A stretch of 64,000 nucleotides of DNA from Nemopilema nomurai (GCA_003864495.1 ML133438.1:372001-436000); one strand, 5' to 3'. Positions 12,281-24,526 are shown, counted from the first letter of the stretch. Program-made: numbers and translations. Notes: generated by a model not told the origin, from the letters alone.

Positions 12281-12501
12281 TAATAGTTTGCTGCATAACT
12301 TAAGGGGACCCTACCACTTGGGGCCCCTAGGAGTTGCTCTAACCCCAACCATTGTGCGTTGCATCACTGCACTAGCTACTGCTATCTTAAATCATATAAT
12401 TTTGAAATAACTCTCTACAAGCAAAGGGGACCTTTGTGGCTCTTGCTCAGGGGGGTCCTTCAGGCCCCAGCCCGGTAGCCCGACCGGCCAGTCCGCACCT
12501 G

Positions 12502-13950
12502 GAAAGATTAGTTTATAATAAAGCAATAACTTCGAGCATTTTGTAGATAATGGCTCGAAGTTGCATGAAAAAGCTCACTGGGCAATCTTTTACGGTTCTT
12601 TTCTCCTTATCAAACGTAAACAGCTATTTGGTACAGGCGGTGGCGTAGCTAGCCAAATGGCACTGGTCATGCCCTCCTTCCAGAACATTGTGGGCGTGGT
12701 CAATATTCACAACGCCCATTTTTGTGTACAAAAAGTTTCTTATCCAGTCTAACATTTAAGACAAATCATAAGGTACAGTCTAGTTGTTTTACTAAGAATA
12801 TGGAAAGTAAGTTTAAAATATAAACAATGTTAAATAAGGCAATTAAGGTTATGGTAAACGCTTTCTGGACGAAAACATCCATTTTTCGATTACTACACAT
12901 TCTAATAGCCGAATTAATAATGTACATAATGATACCATGTTTGAAGCTAAAAGAAGTTTTCAAAATGGAGAAAAATCCCGTATAAACGAAGGTCTCCATA
13001 ATTTTCTTATCAAAGTTTCTAGCTGCGGTTTTCAAATCCCTCGACCTGTTAAGCAGGCCTTATTTTAAGACTCAGTGATAACCAATTTGTGCAGTGATTA
13101 ATCCAAAATGTGCAGTGATAAATGGAAAATTGTGCAGTGATAAATTAGTTGAAACTGCAAAATAAATAATTCATACGAAAAAAAGTAACAAAAAATAAGC
13201 ACACATAACATAACGGTAAAAATATTCAGGGGCTATATATGTATTTCTTGTGCTTTTATGTCATCATACAGAAAGAGAATATCATGAGCTTCCTGGGGCT
13301 ATCCGATCTGCCCCCTACCCCCAATACCCCGGTTATTGCATGCCTGCCTCTGCCATGCACCTTGTAGAGCCTACCTCTATAGGTAATCTTTTTACGAAGC
13401 CACCCTGACTGAGCACTGGTCAAATTTCCTTAAAAAAGGCCTGCTGTTAAGCCGATTATCCTTATTCCGCTTACTGTGGTTTGTGTAAGAGTATGGCACA
13501 TCCTTGGGTTGTTGTGCTTATTTAAAGACGCTAATTGATCTTAAAGCCTAAACTACTCGACCCGGATTACATTGTTGGTAACATGATCCCGATGTGTATC
13601 ATCGCAAGTGCGATCAGTAAAATCCCGTTCTCTCTGGACTCGAAATTCCTATACATACAGGTACGAAAAAGCTATTTTGTACCCAAGGAACCAATCGAAT
13701 GGCTCGAAAATTTGCACACGGCCAGGGCAGATGTTGGGCAACCAGAGTGTCTCAAAATTTTTTTATTTGCTCTGGTCCATCTTTTATACCCAAATACAGC
13801 TGCGGGAGGATGGAAAAATTGTATTGTTTGCTAATTTTTGACAGGGTATAGTTTCAAGAAGAGGAAGAATTTAAAAAATCTGAGACACTCTTTGGTAGCT
13901 TAGAATCTGCACTTCCTGCTGGTACAAGTCAGATTTTTTTTACCTCAAAC
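12502..13950. other. No gene recognised
   Basis: Unassigned sequence with only short chance reading frames. A GGTGGCGTAGCTAG stretch at about 12640 and ACGAAGCCACCCTG at about 13396 look like weak transposon ends but do not pair convincingly. Confidence 0.4.
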
Positions 13951-16170
13951 TATATTAAGGGATTGCCCATACTTGAGAGAAAGAACTTGGATTATCTCCA
14001 CTGATTTTCAAAGATAGGTAATGCAAATAGAGTACAAGTAGCAGTTTGTAAGTAGCAGTATTCACTTGAGAATTTTCCTCATAATGTTTCTTAAAACAAT
14101 TTTCGAAAATGACATCTTCCACACTAAAAACTTCAGACAGTGTTTGACTTGATTGTCAGGCAGAACAGAGCCACATTTTCTAATCAGTAAAAATGCCTCC
14201 ATTCACAAGTAAAGAATCTCTTCAAAATGTGTTGAGATTATCTGTATCATGATATCATAAAGCTCTCTAGCTCTTTCATAAAATAAATATCTATGAGAAT
14301 TCATTTTCACTGGTCTGTCATAAAGCACTCACTGTATAGGCAGAGCTGTACACACTTTTTGGTGTAAAAAGCAGGACATTTTGCAAATGCTGATTCAATT
14401 GATGAGCACCAATATGCATACAGTAAGAATTGAAATGAAAAAAGTTATCTGCAAAAGATAACATATAATCAGTTTTCTGCTATCAAGGATGAAAGCTCTC
14501 TTGCTGTTTCAAAAATGACATCATTCACAAAAAATGACATCAAAAAATTGCATAGATCTGCTGGCAAATGTTAATTCCTTTGCTGAGCATAAAAATATAC
14601 TGAGAATGTAAATTATAAAAGTTCTATTCAAAAGTCCATGTATGCTTCCTTGTCTCCTGCTGCAATGGTTGCTCTACTTTAACAGGAAATTTAGTCCTCC
14701 TGTCTTTGAAACAAATTTTTCAAAAGTCAAATCTTGCAATTTATTTTCCTCAGCAAGTTGTTTCAAAACATCTTTGTGGATCCTGATCCACTTTAATTTG
14801 AAGGTATTTACTTTACTCTCTTCAGATTCTCAAGAAAATTATCTTTCCCAGTAGCATATGAAATCCCAACTGATGCATTAAGCTTAATAACTCAGTAATT
14901 TTCGGAATGCTTGCTTGGAGGTGAAATTAATGAACAAATTCCAACATTCCTATTGACCAGGGGCGGATTCAGAGAGAAATCTGACTATAGCAGAGGAAGG
15001 GAAATTTTTTTAGAACACGCCCTTCAGGCTGTCTAAAATGAAGGCCATACCCCTTTTTGTGAATACTATTGTTTTGTTGTTGGCATATTATCAAATTTTT
15101 TGTTACTGGTCAGTGGCCGGCATGACTGGCATGACCGCTAGCTAAGCTACTGGGTACAGGTTGTTTAAAACATATAAGTTTTCTTATACAGTGCGTCAGG
15201 TGTGCGTCAGTGTACGTCAAGTACTTCGCAGAGGTAGCCCCTGTCCACCGCCTCGCATCCTCAAGTCTGACAACAACAACCTTCTTTTCTGAAAAAGGAT
15301 CGTCTGTTATTTTGAACCAAAACGATTGACTCCTGTAAAGGGAGTCTCCTTAATTTCTCGGGAGATCTAATGCACTATGGTAATGTTATTGGGTTCGAAA
15401 TCTTTGCAAAGGAGTAAAGAGCCTCTCCGGCCTGGCGATTTGGATTCGAAAGGGGGAGGAGTAAAATGTGACAGATGAGAAAGGATTTAGTAAGCCCACT
15501 ACCATGATTCATGGTTTGAGGTAAGAAAAGCTCTGAGCACGTGTCATTCCAGATATATCTTACAAATCACTCGAAAAATTATAGAGTACTTGTCCTTTTT
15601 TACTTACGAAATCCTTTCTATTCGTTTTTACATTTTCTTAAAAATGTTTTGCGTGTTTGAAAATGTTCTTCAAAAAAGTAGGAGGGTTTATGGCACTGCG
15701 GTCAAGTCAGTGAGGGGTCAGGGAGACCTGCATACAAACTCCCTGTTGCCCATAAATATTTAAGCTGCTGTTCTTGCAGTGTACTTCATAATACAGGGAG
15801 GCAAGAGGTTGAAAGTCACAAAAGGTGTTTTCAATAGCACAAACATCGACGAAGTAAATAAAATAGCTTTGAAAGCACCAAAAAATTGCGCTTGAAGGGG
15901 GCTTTAGGGCATGACCCTTGTCCAATTCTTTTTCTTAATGAAATATTTCTAATATTCTCGATTCTCAAATAGATAATTCTTAAGGTTAAATTGAATTCAT
16001 TGCTGTGATATTCCAGGTGAAGTGTGATATCCCTAAAAACCCTTTTTGCACCTTGACTCATAAAATCTGCAGGTTCACCTGTTTTAGCAAAAGATTGTTA
16101 CAATGAGGTCTAAAGGGGATCTTTTGAAGTGTCCCTTAGTCCCAGCTATCATTAAAAAAAATGAGTCAAT
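13951..16170 (+). repeat. Left arm of a large inverted duplication
   Basis: About 2.2 kb matches the reverse complement of 20627-23895 once the Mutator-like insertion in that arm is removed. The arm starts at CTATATTAAGGGATTGCCC and ends at ...CATTAAAAAAAATGAGTCAAT. A diverged third piece of the same sequence lies at 24527-24730, so the arm is probably a dispersed element rather than a unique segment. No coding domain is recognised in it. The 565 bp from 16171 to the gene at 16736 show nothing recognisable. Confidence 0.9.
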
Positions 16171-16735
16171 AGGAATGATATAAATGATATTTGACAAAAT
16201 AATAAATCAAAAGAAGTAGCCCTGCTTGGTGACTCACATTATTCAAAGAGAACACATAAGATTCTTTATTGCAAATGCATTGACCTCCATTTATTTTGAT
16301 AATTATCAATATTTGAATTAGCTACTTTTCCTATCAGCATTAAATCTGATTCTTTGGCTAAATCAATTTGTTTGAATGTGTATTGTAAACTTATTTTTTA
16401 ATAAAGCTGATGAAAACTAATTATTAATAGCTAGCTCACTGGCTGTAGCAGGAAATGAAAATATCCATACTATGTTTTGCAATGCAAGAATGTTTTGCTT
16501 ATCATTGATGCTTTTTTTCTGTTCCTGCAAATGATATGATTCCTGTATCTCCAGAGGCAATGTACTGAAAGGCTAGTGATCTCTTCCAAAGCTATGCCTC
16601 TGCGGGCTCCATCATGAAACATCCGGCACCTCTGCATGTCCAGTTAGAAAATCATGATGTTTTTAAATTTTCTAGACCGGATGTTAATTATCTAATTGCG
16701 ATCATCATTGATACCCGAGAGAACAGTTTTCGTCA

Positions 16736-19107
16736 ATGCCCAGCGTAATCAACAAGGAGAGCAAAATTTTCAAAAGTATGAGTGGATATGAAGCTGACAC
16801 AGACACAGAAAGTGAAACAGAAAGTTTAGTGTTGTTACAGGACGATATTTCCTGTTCTACCCAATCAAGTGAATCTGGTGATATTCGTGATTCCTCCTAT
16901 TGGATTCTATCTATAATGAGCTATGACTGGTGCTTTAAAGTTTTTGTCCATTTTCAAATAAATGGTACCTTCCCTCTCCCGAGACTTCGCTTAATACAGA
17001 TTAAAATTATTCATATTTACATCATTCAAACTAAACTTGCTTGCATCTCATTTGAAGCTTTCAAATCAGCTGGATCTGTTTAAAAAGAAGCCTATAATCT
17101 ATGAGCTTTTTGGGTTCAAAGATTTGGAATTATCTTCCAAATGAATAAAATCATCCAAAAATGCAAGTCAATTCAAAGCAGACTCGTAGCCATGGGATGG
17201 CAATTAGAGCCAGGTTTTTGCCATCCCCAGAAATTTTTGGAATACTCGTAACGTCTGTGCTTTTAGGTAACCAATGCTTAAAGCGCAACTATTCACCTGA
17301 AAAATAACTTATCTATACCTCACAGATATACTGCTATGAAATAAAGTAAATAAGTTGTGCTAAGTGCAAGCTACCCTAACATTAACTGCCAAATAAAATG
17401 TAGCTGCCCTATCATTAGTGCAGACTACCAACTATTTACGAAATTAAAATGTTACCCAGTACCATCGGAATACACTTTGGGTGCTGAATCCCTCTCATTC
17501 GGTGCACCGTTATAAAGGAAACAAACTACAGTTTAAGAATTATTGGGGGGCTGCAGCCTCCCCAGCCCCCTGCTCCTACGGGCCTGTTTACAGTTGTTAC
17601 TAATTACAGATGCTACACGTACAGTACAACCGTCTCCATTCCATGCTTTGTTATGTTAAGAAGAAGCTATAGATATGCTGGACTGTATTTTAAATTATTT
17701 TTTGTTGTTTAGCCTAACCCCCTCCCTCCCTCCGAAAAATTGACCTGGCTACGGGCTTGATTCAAAGTTCTTATAAAAGATTGGTACTTCGAAAACAAAT
17801 GCGCCTGTAACGCTTGCAGTCAATGACCCCAATAATGCAATCTCTTAAATTGCTTCATGTTAGTGTTCATTAGTGTTCACACTATTGTCAAACTAACAGT
17901 AAAAAGGTAATATCATTACTATAACTATTATAATTATTATTATAATTATTATTATTGTTATTAAGCCTGCTGTTATTGTGAAACTGGATCAGATTTGACA
18001 CTGTCAGATTCATCGGCAAATTATGAAGATTGTGACGCGGACGATGAGCAAGAAGAAAGATTTGGTAAGATAAGTGTCTTGTTTTTGACCCGGAACAGGT
18101 ATTGACATCATAAAAAGTATATAAGAGCATTTGGATATAGAAGGGCAAGGGCAGGTCTACAGCAAATTGTTAATTTCATAGCCTTACACCCTACAGCCAT
18201 ACACCCCTTACCCTTTAGTAATCCAGCGGAGGCCGAAAAGCTGTAAATTGTAAAAATTTACAATGATCTTCGGGTTGTTGTGACACCTGTGAAAATTGTT
18301 ACCTGTACTTATTCGCTTGATATCGTAAATGAAACAATTTCGGAAGCAATTCAATTTGATCAACAAAGCAGTAACCTTTATGATATTAAACAGCATCAAT
18401 ATAGTATAAAATTGTTTCAAATACGTTGATATTCGATGAATATCTTGAGTGTTAGGTTGGGCTTTCTGAAGCTACCTCAACGGCTCCCCTACATAAACAT
18501 TCTGCATTTTCAATTCTGTTCTTTTTGCAAAAATGAGTCCAGGGCCGTAGGAACCGGGGTGTAGGAGCCCCATATCCATTAATTTTGAATTCTACTATAT
18601 TCCCTACATAACAGTGTAATGAGTAGGAGAAATATCATGAGAAACACCCAATAGAACGTCGTCCTCACAGCACTGAAATCTGTCCCCTTAAATGAATAGG
18701 TATTGTAAAATCATCCGTAATCTAACCTCTGATTGGCAATATCTTTCATTTTAGGTGCATCTTCTAAAAGAAAGTACGATGCAGACGATAAACAGGGGAA
18801 TTCATCAAGTAGTCCAGGTACAATATAGCTTGAATGAGTGGGCTAGTTACAGACAGGGTAAAGTTGGAAAACGAATAAGAATTATCAATTTTTTTAGAAT
18901 AATGGTGAAAAACATTCCTACATTTTTGAAAAATTTGGAAGCTTGAAAATACACAGTTTTTACCTTGCTTTTCGCATCCTAAACAAGGTTTTTTAATTTC
19001 TTGCAGATTTTTCTGCTAACGAAGAAGGAGACTTTTCTGAGTCTACCTGGACCTGCGACTCGGAACGAAGTCCCCTTAATGTCAGTTGGCAACAAACGCA
19101 GAATTAA
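16736..19107 (+). CDS. Small acidic four-exon gene, function unknown
   Basis: Proposed from splice signals and frame: coding exons 16736-16877, 17993-18064, 18755-18817 and 19007-19107 (142+72+63+101 nt, 125 residues). All three introns are phase 1 and GT/AG (donors GTGATA, GTAAGA, GTACAA; acceptors ATCAG, TTTAG, TGCAG), and the frame stays open to TAA at 19105-19107. The protein begins MPSVINKESKIF, is rich in Asp, Glu and Ser (EADTDTESETES, SSANYEDCDADDEQEERF) and ends in TWTCDSERSPLNVSWQQTQN. There is no signal peptide or membrane segment. An in-frame alternative acceptor lies at 18007. A poly(A)-like AATAAA is at 19513-19518. It lies entirely within the spacer of the inverted duplication. 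The protein family is not recognised. Exon 2's acceptor has an AT-rich rather than pyrimidine-rich lead, which weakens the model. Confidence 0.5.
17919..17963. repeat. AT-rich TTA/ATT microsatellite
   Basis: Degenerate run of ATT/TTA units just upstream of proposed exon 2 of the acidic gene. Confidence 0.7.
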
Positions 19108-19132
19108 AACGAAAGGGATTGTAGATGTATTT

Positions 19133-19205
19133 GTATTTGTAGATCGAACTCACGACCCCTGAATTTATTCGCCAAGTGCTTTACCACTAAGCTACCGTGT
19201 CACGT
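19133..19205 (-). repeat. tRNA-like sequence, probably a tRNA-derived SINE head
   Basis: On the minus strand the sequence reads GGTAGCTTAGTGGTAAAGC and, 34 nt on, GTGAGTTCGATCT. These fit the RNA polymerase III A box (TAGCTTAGTGG, 19184-19194) and B box (19141-19151) and a D-arm stem GCTT/AAGC. The anticodon arm is poor and no clean acceptor stem closes, so a functional tRNA is unlikely. It sits just 3' of the acidic gene's stop codon, on the other strand. Confidence 0.5.
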
Positions 19206-19319
19206 TTTCAATTTCTCTTCCTCAATCCTGTCCAGTGTTGGGGCTGCAATAGCCCTCCTAGTGTGGGCAGTCCTCTCTCACTAAACAGGTCCTCTGCACA
19301 TTGTGATGGAGCTGCGATG

Positions 19320-19453
19320 CGAGGGGCAATTCACTCTCGCAGATAGCGTACACGATTTCCACGAAAACGATAGAATTCACAGGGATCTTTCGAGAAAACA
19401 ATAGGAATTTCACAAAAGGTATACGAGACTTTTTTGGAGTGATTTGCCCCTCG
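19320..19453. mobile_element. 134-bp MITE, copy 1
   Basis: Ends CGAGGGGCAATTCACTC and GAGTGATTTGCCCCTCG are near-perfect inverted repeats. A second copy with the same interior lies at 53493-53624. No coding capacity. Confidence 0.75.
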
Positions 19454-20626
19454 TAAAAAACCACAGTACTATTTTACCCCATCATTGACCGTTTATTAGT
19501 CTTCGCTGAGTAAATAAATAGATTAATATTTGTACGACAAGGAAACTGTTTGCGGGGAATCAGGATTTTTGTCGGTGCAGATATAAATTACAAAATACAT
19601 TTACAAAAAATTGACCGTTCTAGTCGATTCAACAAAAGTTAAAAGGTTCGTCAGATTATATCCGTGGCTTTTATGTGAAAATTAAAATGGGATTGCTTCA
19701 TATCATACAGTTCCTTGGGGGTTTGCGTGTATTGTAGATAATATGTATCGTAAAATTTGGTGTCAATTATAAGTAGAATGAAAATGCTGAAGATGATGCC
19801 GATGATGTCTTGAGTTGTCTTCGCGCGAAACGCAACACCCCTCTTTTTCACCAAAGAAAATAAAACATCCACCAGATAACAAGCAGCAAGCACGGGAAGC
19901 TGTCGACTTCCTACCACATCTCGCGCGGTATCAGGAACTCAGGAACAAGTGTTGTTAAAAGCAGGCATAAAACAAATGTAATCATAAGAATGATGGATGG
20001 ATACGTACTTTAAATATACATGTATGTAGTTGAAGCCAAAAAGGGGAGATTTTTAAAAAGCAATTTGGGGGAAAAAGCGCATGTTACTGTTTAGACGTAG
20101 CAATCGTTCCATTTTGATACGCTCATGCTTACCGACCATAAGATTTAAGCATGGCGGTAGCATCTCCTAAGTCTATTGTTTCAGATTTATTGAACAGAGC
20201 TGGACAATTTGTTTATGTGACCAAACTACATTTATTCACGTAATAATGAGCAGGTACATCAAACATTTTCGCGACTTAACGGGTTGTCAACATCAGTTTC
20301 CGGCATTAAACAGACACGCAGCTGAAAAGCTAAAATACGGCTCTCTGATTGGTCCAAATCATAAATACGGTATAGAAGTAGGTAAATACCGTATTTATGG
20401 CTTGAAAGCGTATAGATCGTATTTCGGTTCTGGTTTTGACTTGGAGATTCTGGTTTCAATGTGGATCCCGTTTTTGTCAAATATCATTTACATCATTCCT
20501 TGATATTATGTGGCATCAAATCTGATTGCAACCTTGGAATTCTTCATAGAAAAGAAGGCTACAAGATCAAGTTTTTTAATGGAATTCTTCATAATCAGGG
20601 ATATATTTTTAAGGGATTATATGGAG
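19454..20626. other. No gene recognised; one 12-bp hairpin
   Basis: A perfect 12-bp stem ATAAATACGGTA/TACCGTATTTAT with a 14-nt loop lies at 20361-20398. Nothing else was recognised apart from the AATAAA at 19513-19518. Confidence 0.5.
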
Positions 20627-23600
20627 ATTGACTCATTTTTTTTAATGATAGCTGGGACTAAGGGACACTTCAAAAGATCCCCTTTAGACCTCATTGTAAC
20701 AATCTTTTGCTAAAACAGGTGAACCTGCAGATTTTATGAGTCAAGGTGCAAAAAAGGGTTTTTAGGGTACACTTTACCTGGAATATCACAGCAATGAATT
20801 CAATTTAACCTTAAGAATTATCTATTTGAGAATCGAGAATATTAGAAATATTTCATTAAGAAAAAGAATTGGACAAGGGTCATGCCCTAAAGCCCCCTTC
20901 AAGCGCAATTTTTTGGTGCTTTCAAAGCTATTTTATTTACTTCGTCGATGTTTGTGCTATTGAAAACACCTTTTGTGACTTTCAACCGTCGTTTCTAAAA
21001 GACTGAACACTCCAAGAACAGGCTGAACACCCCAAGAACACCCCCAAGAACACCCTAAGAACAAGCGATTAAGCGGCTGAACACCCTTTAAAACATATTA
21101 AAATCGGCATATCATTCGAAAAATAATTTGGTCAATCAATAGAAATTAATTTTGGGGCGGGAAAGGGCCTGATAAGTCTAATGCTGTTGGTGTTGTTACA
21201 ACCAACTGATGTTTTGCGGGTCAAACGTGTGAACGGGGGTTTGTACGCGGGAGCAATTTCGAGTTTGATCCCGTTGTTTTGAAAATCTTTCACATCCTGT
21301 GACAATGTAAAAATACGACATGTCACTTGACTACCTATTGTCTTCCAAACAATTGTTCTTCCCATCCGCTAATTTGCCCAAATGGTCACGGTATGCTAGT
21401 GCACGCTAGCTAGTTTACAGAACGAGACACACAGCTCCTCTCTTGACGTCTCCAGCTGGTGCATTCGCAGGCCCAATTCCTGGACAGGTTTTTATCAGGA
21501 ATTTTTGACAAATGAAACAGAAAATGCACAATGTAGGACTTGTTAGAGGGAAGCGGCAGGTCCGCAGTTTGCGACTTAAAGAGGGCATTAGAGGGGCACA
21601 TTTCGTACTTTTGATAATAATTGATTAAATGCTCATAAAGATATTACTGCTAATATAAAATAATATAAACGAAGTATTTTAACAATATCTTCTTAATGTC
21701 TCCAATGATTTCAAAACAACGGAAATTTGCTTGAATGCACAAAGGTAGTCAAACTCGAAATTGCTCCCGCGTACAAACCCCCGTTCACACTTTTGACGCG
21801 CAAAACATCAGTTGGTTGTAACAACACCAACAGCATTAGACTGATCAGGCCCTTTCCCGACCCAAAAATTAATTTTTATTGATTGACCAAATTATTTTTC
21901 GAATGATATGCCGATTTTGATATGTTTTAAAGGGTGTTCAGCCGCTTAATCGTTTGTTCTTAGGGTGTTCTTGGGGTGTTCTTGGGGTGTTCAGCCTGTT
22001 CTTGGAGTGTTCAGTCTTTTAGAAACGACGGACTTTCAACCTCTTGCCTCCCTGTATTATGAAGTACACTGCAAGAACAGCAGCTTAAATATTTATGGGC
22101 AACAGGGAGTTTGTATGCAGGTCTCCCTGACCCCTCACTGACTTGACCGCAGTGCCATAAACCCTCCTACTTTTTTGAAGAACATTTTCAAACACGCAAA
22201 ACATTTTTAAGAAAATGTAAAAACGAATAGAAAGGATTTCGTAAGTAAAAAAGGACAAGTACTCTATAATTTTTCGAGTGATTTGTAAGATATATCTGGA
22301 ATGACACGTGCTCAGAGCTTTTCTTACCTCAAACCATGAATCATGGTAGTGGGCTTACTAAATCCTTTCTCATCTGTCACATTTTACTCCTCCCCCTTTC
22401 GAATCCAAATCGCCAGGCCGGAGAGGCTCTTTACTCCTTTGCAAAGATTTCGAACCCAATAACATTACCATAGTGCATTAGATCTCCCGAGAAATTAAGG
22501 AGACTCCCTTACAGGAGTCAATCGTTTTGGTTCAAAATAACAGACGATCCTTTTTCAGAAAAGAGGTTGTTGTTGTCAGACTTGAGGATGCGAGCGGTGG
22601 ACAGGGGCTACCTCTGCGAAGTACTTGACGTACACTGACGCACACCTGACGCACTGTATAAGAAAACTTATATGTTTTAAACAACCTGTACCCAGTAGCT
22701 TAGCTAGCGGTCATGCCAGTCATGCCGGCCACTGACCAGTAACAAAAAATTTGATAATATGACCAACAACAAAACAATAGTATTCACAAAAAGGGGTATG
22801 GCCTTCATTTTAGACAGCCTGAAGGGCGTGTTCTAAAAAATTTCCCTTCCTCTGCTATAGTCAGATTTCTCTCTGAATCCGCCCCTGGTCAATAGGAATG
22901 TTGGAATTTGTTCATTAATTTCACCTCCAAGCAAGCATTCCGAAAATTACTGAGTTATTAAGCTTAATGCATCAGTTGGGATTTCATATGCTACTGGGAA
23001 AGATAATCTTCTTGAGAATCTGAAGAGAGTAAAGTAAATACCTTCAAATTAAAGTGGATCAGGATCCACAAAGATGTTTTGAAACAACTTGCTGAGAAAA
23101 ATAAATTGCAAGATTTGACTTTTGAAAAATTTGTTTCAAAGACAGGAGGACTAAATTTCCTGTTAAAGTAGAGCAACCATTGCAGCAGGAGACAAGGAAG
23201 CATACATGGACTTTTGAATAGAACTTTTATAATTTACATTCTCAGTATATTTTTATGCTCAGCAAGGGAATTAACATTAGCCAGCAGATCTATGCAATTT
23301 TTTGATGTCATTTTTTGTGAATGATGTCATTTTTGAAACAGCAAGAGAGCTTTCATCCTTGATAGCAGAAAACTGATTATATGTTAACTTTTGCAGATAA
23401 CTTTTGTCATTTAAATTCTTACTGTATGCATATTGGTGCTCATCAATTGAATCAGCATTTGCAAAATGTCCTGCTTTTTACACCAAAAAGTGTGTACAGC
23501 TCTGCCTATACAGTGAGTGCTTTATGACAGGCCAGTGAAAATGAATTCTCATAGATATTTATTATATGAAAGAGCTAGAGAGCTTTATGATATCATGATA

Positions 23601-23895
23601 CAGATAATCTCAACACATTTTGAAGAGATTCTTTACTTGTGAATGGAGGCATTTTTACTGATTAGAAAATGTGGCTCTGTTCTGCCTGACAATCAAGTCA
23701 AACACTGTCTGAAGTTTTTAGTGTGGAAGATGTCATTTTCGAAATTTTTTTGAAAAACATTATGAAGAAAATTTTCAAGTGAATACTGCTACTTACAAAC
23801 TGCTACTTGTACTCTATTTGCATTACCTATCTTTGAAAATCAGTGGAGATAATCCGAGTTCTTTATCTCAAGTATGGGCAATCCCTTAATATAGG
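20627..23895 (-). repeat. Right arm of the large inverted duplication
   Basis: Reverse complement of 13951-16170, about 3.27 kb long because it contains the 1044-bp element at 20987-22030 and its 10-bp target duplication. Differences from the left arm are few. The 4.45-kb spacer between the arms holds the acidic gene. Confidence 0.9.
20987..22030. mobile_element. Mutator-like non-autonomous DNA transposon with ~283-bp terminal inverted repeats
   Basis: Ends CGTCGTTTCTAAAAGACTGA and its reverse complement start TIRs of about 283 bp (20987-21269 and 21749-22030). The insert is flanked by a perfect 10-bp duplication GACTTTCAAC (20977-20986 and 22031-22040). The inverted partner arm (about 15803-15822) shows the uninterrupted site. 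Long TIRs and a 9-11 bp duplication are typical of Mutator-like elements. The short centre holds no transposase. Related interior sequence recurs at 28747-28860. Confidence 0.85.
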
Positions 23896-23990
23896 GTGTG
23901 AACTTAACTTAGAATAAATTTCACAAAATTCATTTCTTTAGGGGCCAATTTGCTCTTTGTTGCTTTGCGTTCTTGTATCTTTATTATCAT

Positions 23991-24067
23991 TGACTAATAT
24001 TAAGAAGATTTCTAAAAAGTTTGTTGTGTACAAAAAAGTAAAAAAACTTTCGAAAAAGGCCAAGTGA
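23991..24067 (-). repeat. 77-bp inverted fragment of the CRP1/CRP2 exon 1-intron 1 region
   Basis: Matches the reverse complement of 2741-2816 (and the equivalent of CRP2) with only a few differences. It lies about 100 bp outside the right arm of the inverted duplication. Too short to tell a gene relic from a shared repeat. Confidence 0.7.
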
Positions 24068-24526
24068 ATGGGCAAAGAAAGCACACTTAACAATTCCAAA
24101 AGTGGAATGAAAAGGCTCCTTCTCTTATCCAGACAGCTTTTAGTGTATCGTTTTGCAAAGAGTCAGAAAATGTTTTGCCCATTCACTCCGCTCATCCAAG
24201 ACCTCATGCAAAATATTTTGCCCAAGTCTTCTCATTGCCAAGACTTTTCATAAACCAGGCTGTCGAGGCATCCCCCTGCGTACTATATTTATGCAGGAAT
24301 AGAAGCTGACTTGATATTCATTTAAAGGATTGCGCTTCATTATGGAACAATTCAGTATGTAGCGAAATATCATTAGGCGTGGCTCCGAAAATTTCCGTTG
24401 ACCGCGCCCTTTGACTCGTAGGTGGTCTTGTGCGACAGACAAATGTTTCGCTAGATCCGCGCCTAGACTGTTCATCTACAATCTTAGTGAATGCAACCCA
24501 AATTTTGATTGCAGCATTTGATTATT
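24068..24526. other. No gene recognised
   Basis: Only short chance reading frames; no repeat structure recognised. Confidence 0.4.

Larger units (their letters stand above)
6238..12501. mobile_element. Composite DNA transposon bounded by inverted ends (CAGG(G/T)GCGGACTGG)
   Basis: CAGGGGCGGACTGGCA starts at 6238 and its near reverse complement (GGCCAGTCCGCACCTG) ends at 12501. The outer flanks GGAAAATT and GAAAGATT agree at 6 of 8 bases, compatible with an old 8-bp hAT-type target duplication. A second, subterminal inverted match pairs 7522-7593 plus 11109-11165 with 12300-12470; this arm is split by the retrotransposon at 7594-11093. The stretch 6271-7520 holds no recognisable gene and includes a poly-C run at about 7276-7290. 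No transposase was found. The left end may come from a different copy than the subterminal arm. Confidence 0.45.

Noticed and set aside
12640..13410. Possible hAT-like element between GGTGGCGTAGCTAG and ACGAAGCCACCCTG
   Set aside because: The two ends match poorly and no target duplication is visible.
14642..14854. 70-codon frame present in both inverted arms (also 22991-23203 on the minus strand)
   Set aside because: It recurs because the DNA is duplicated; no domain or splice context supports coding.
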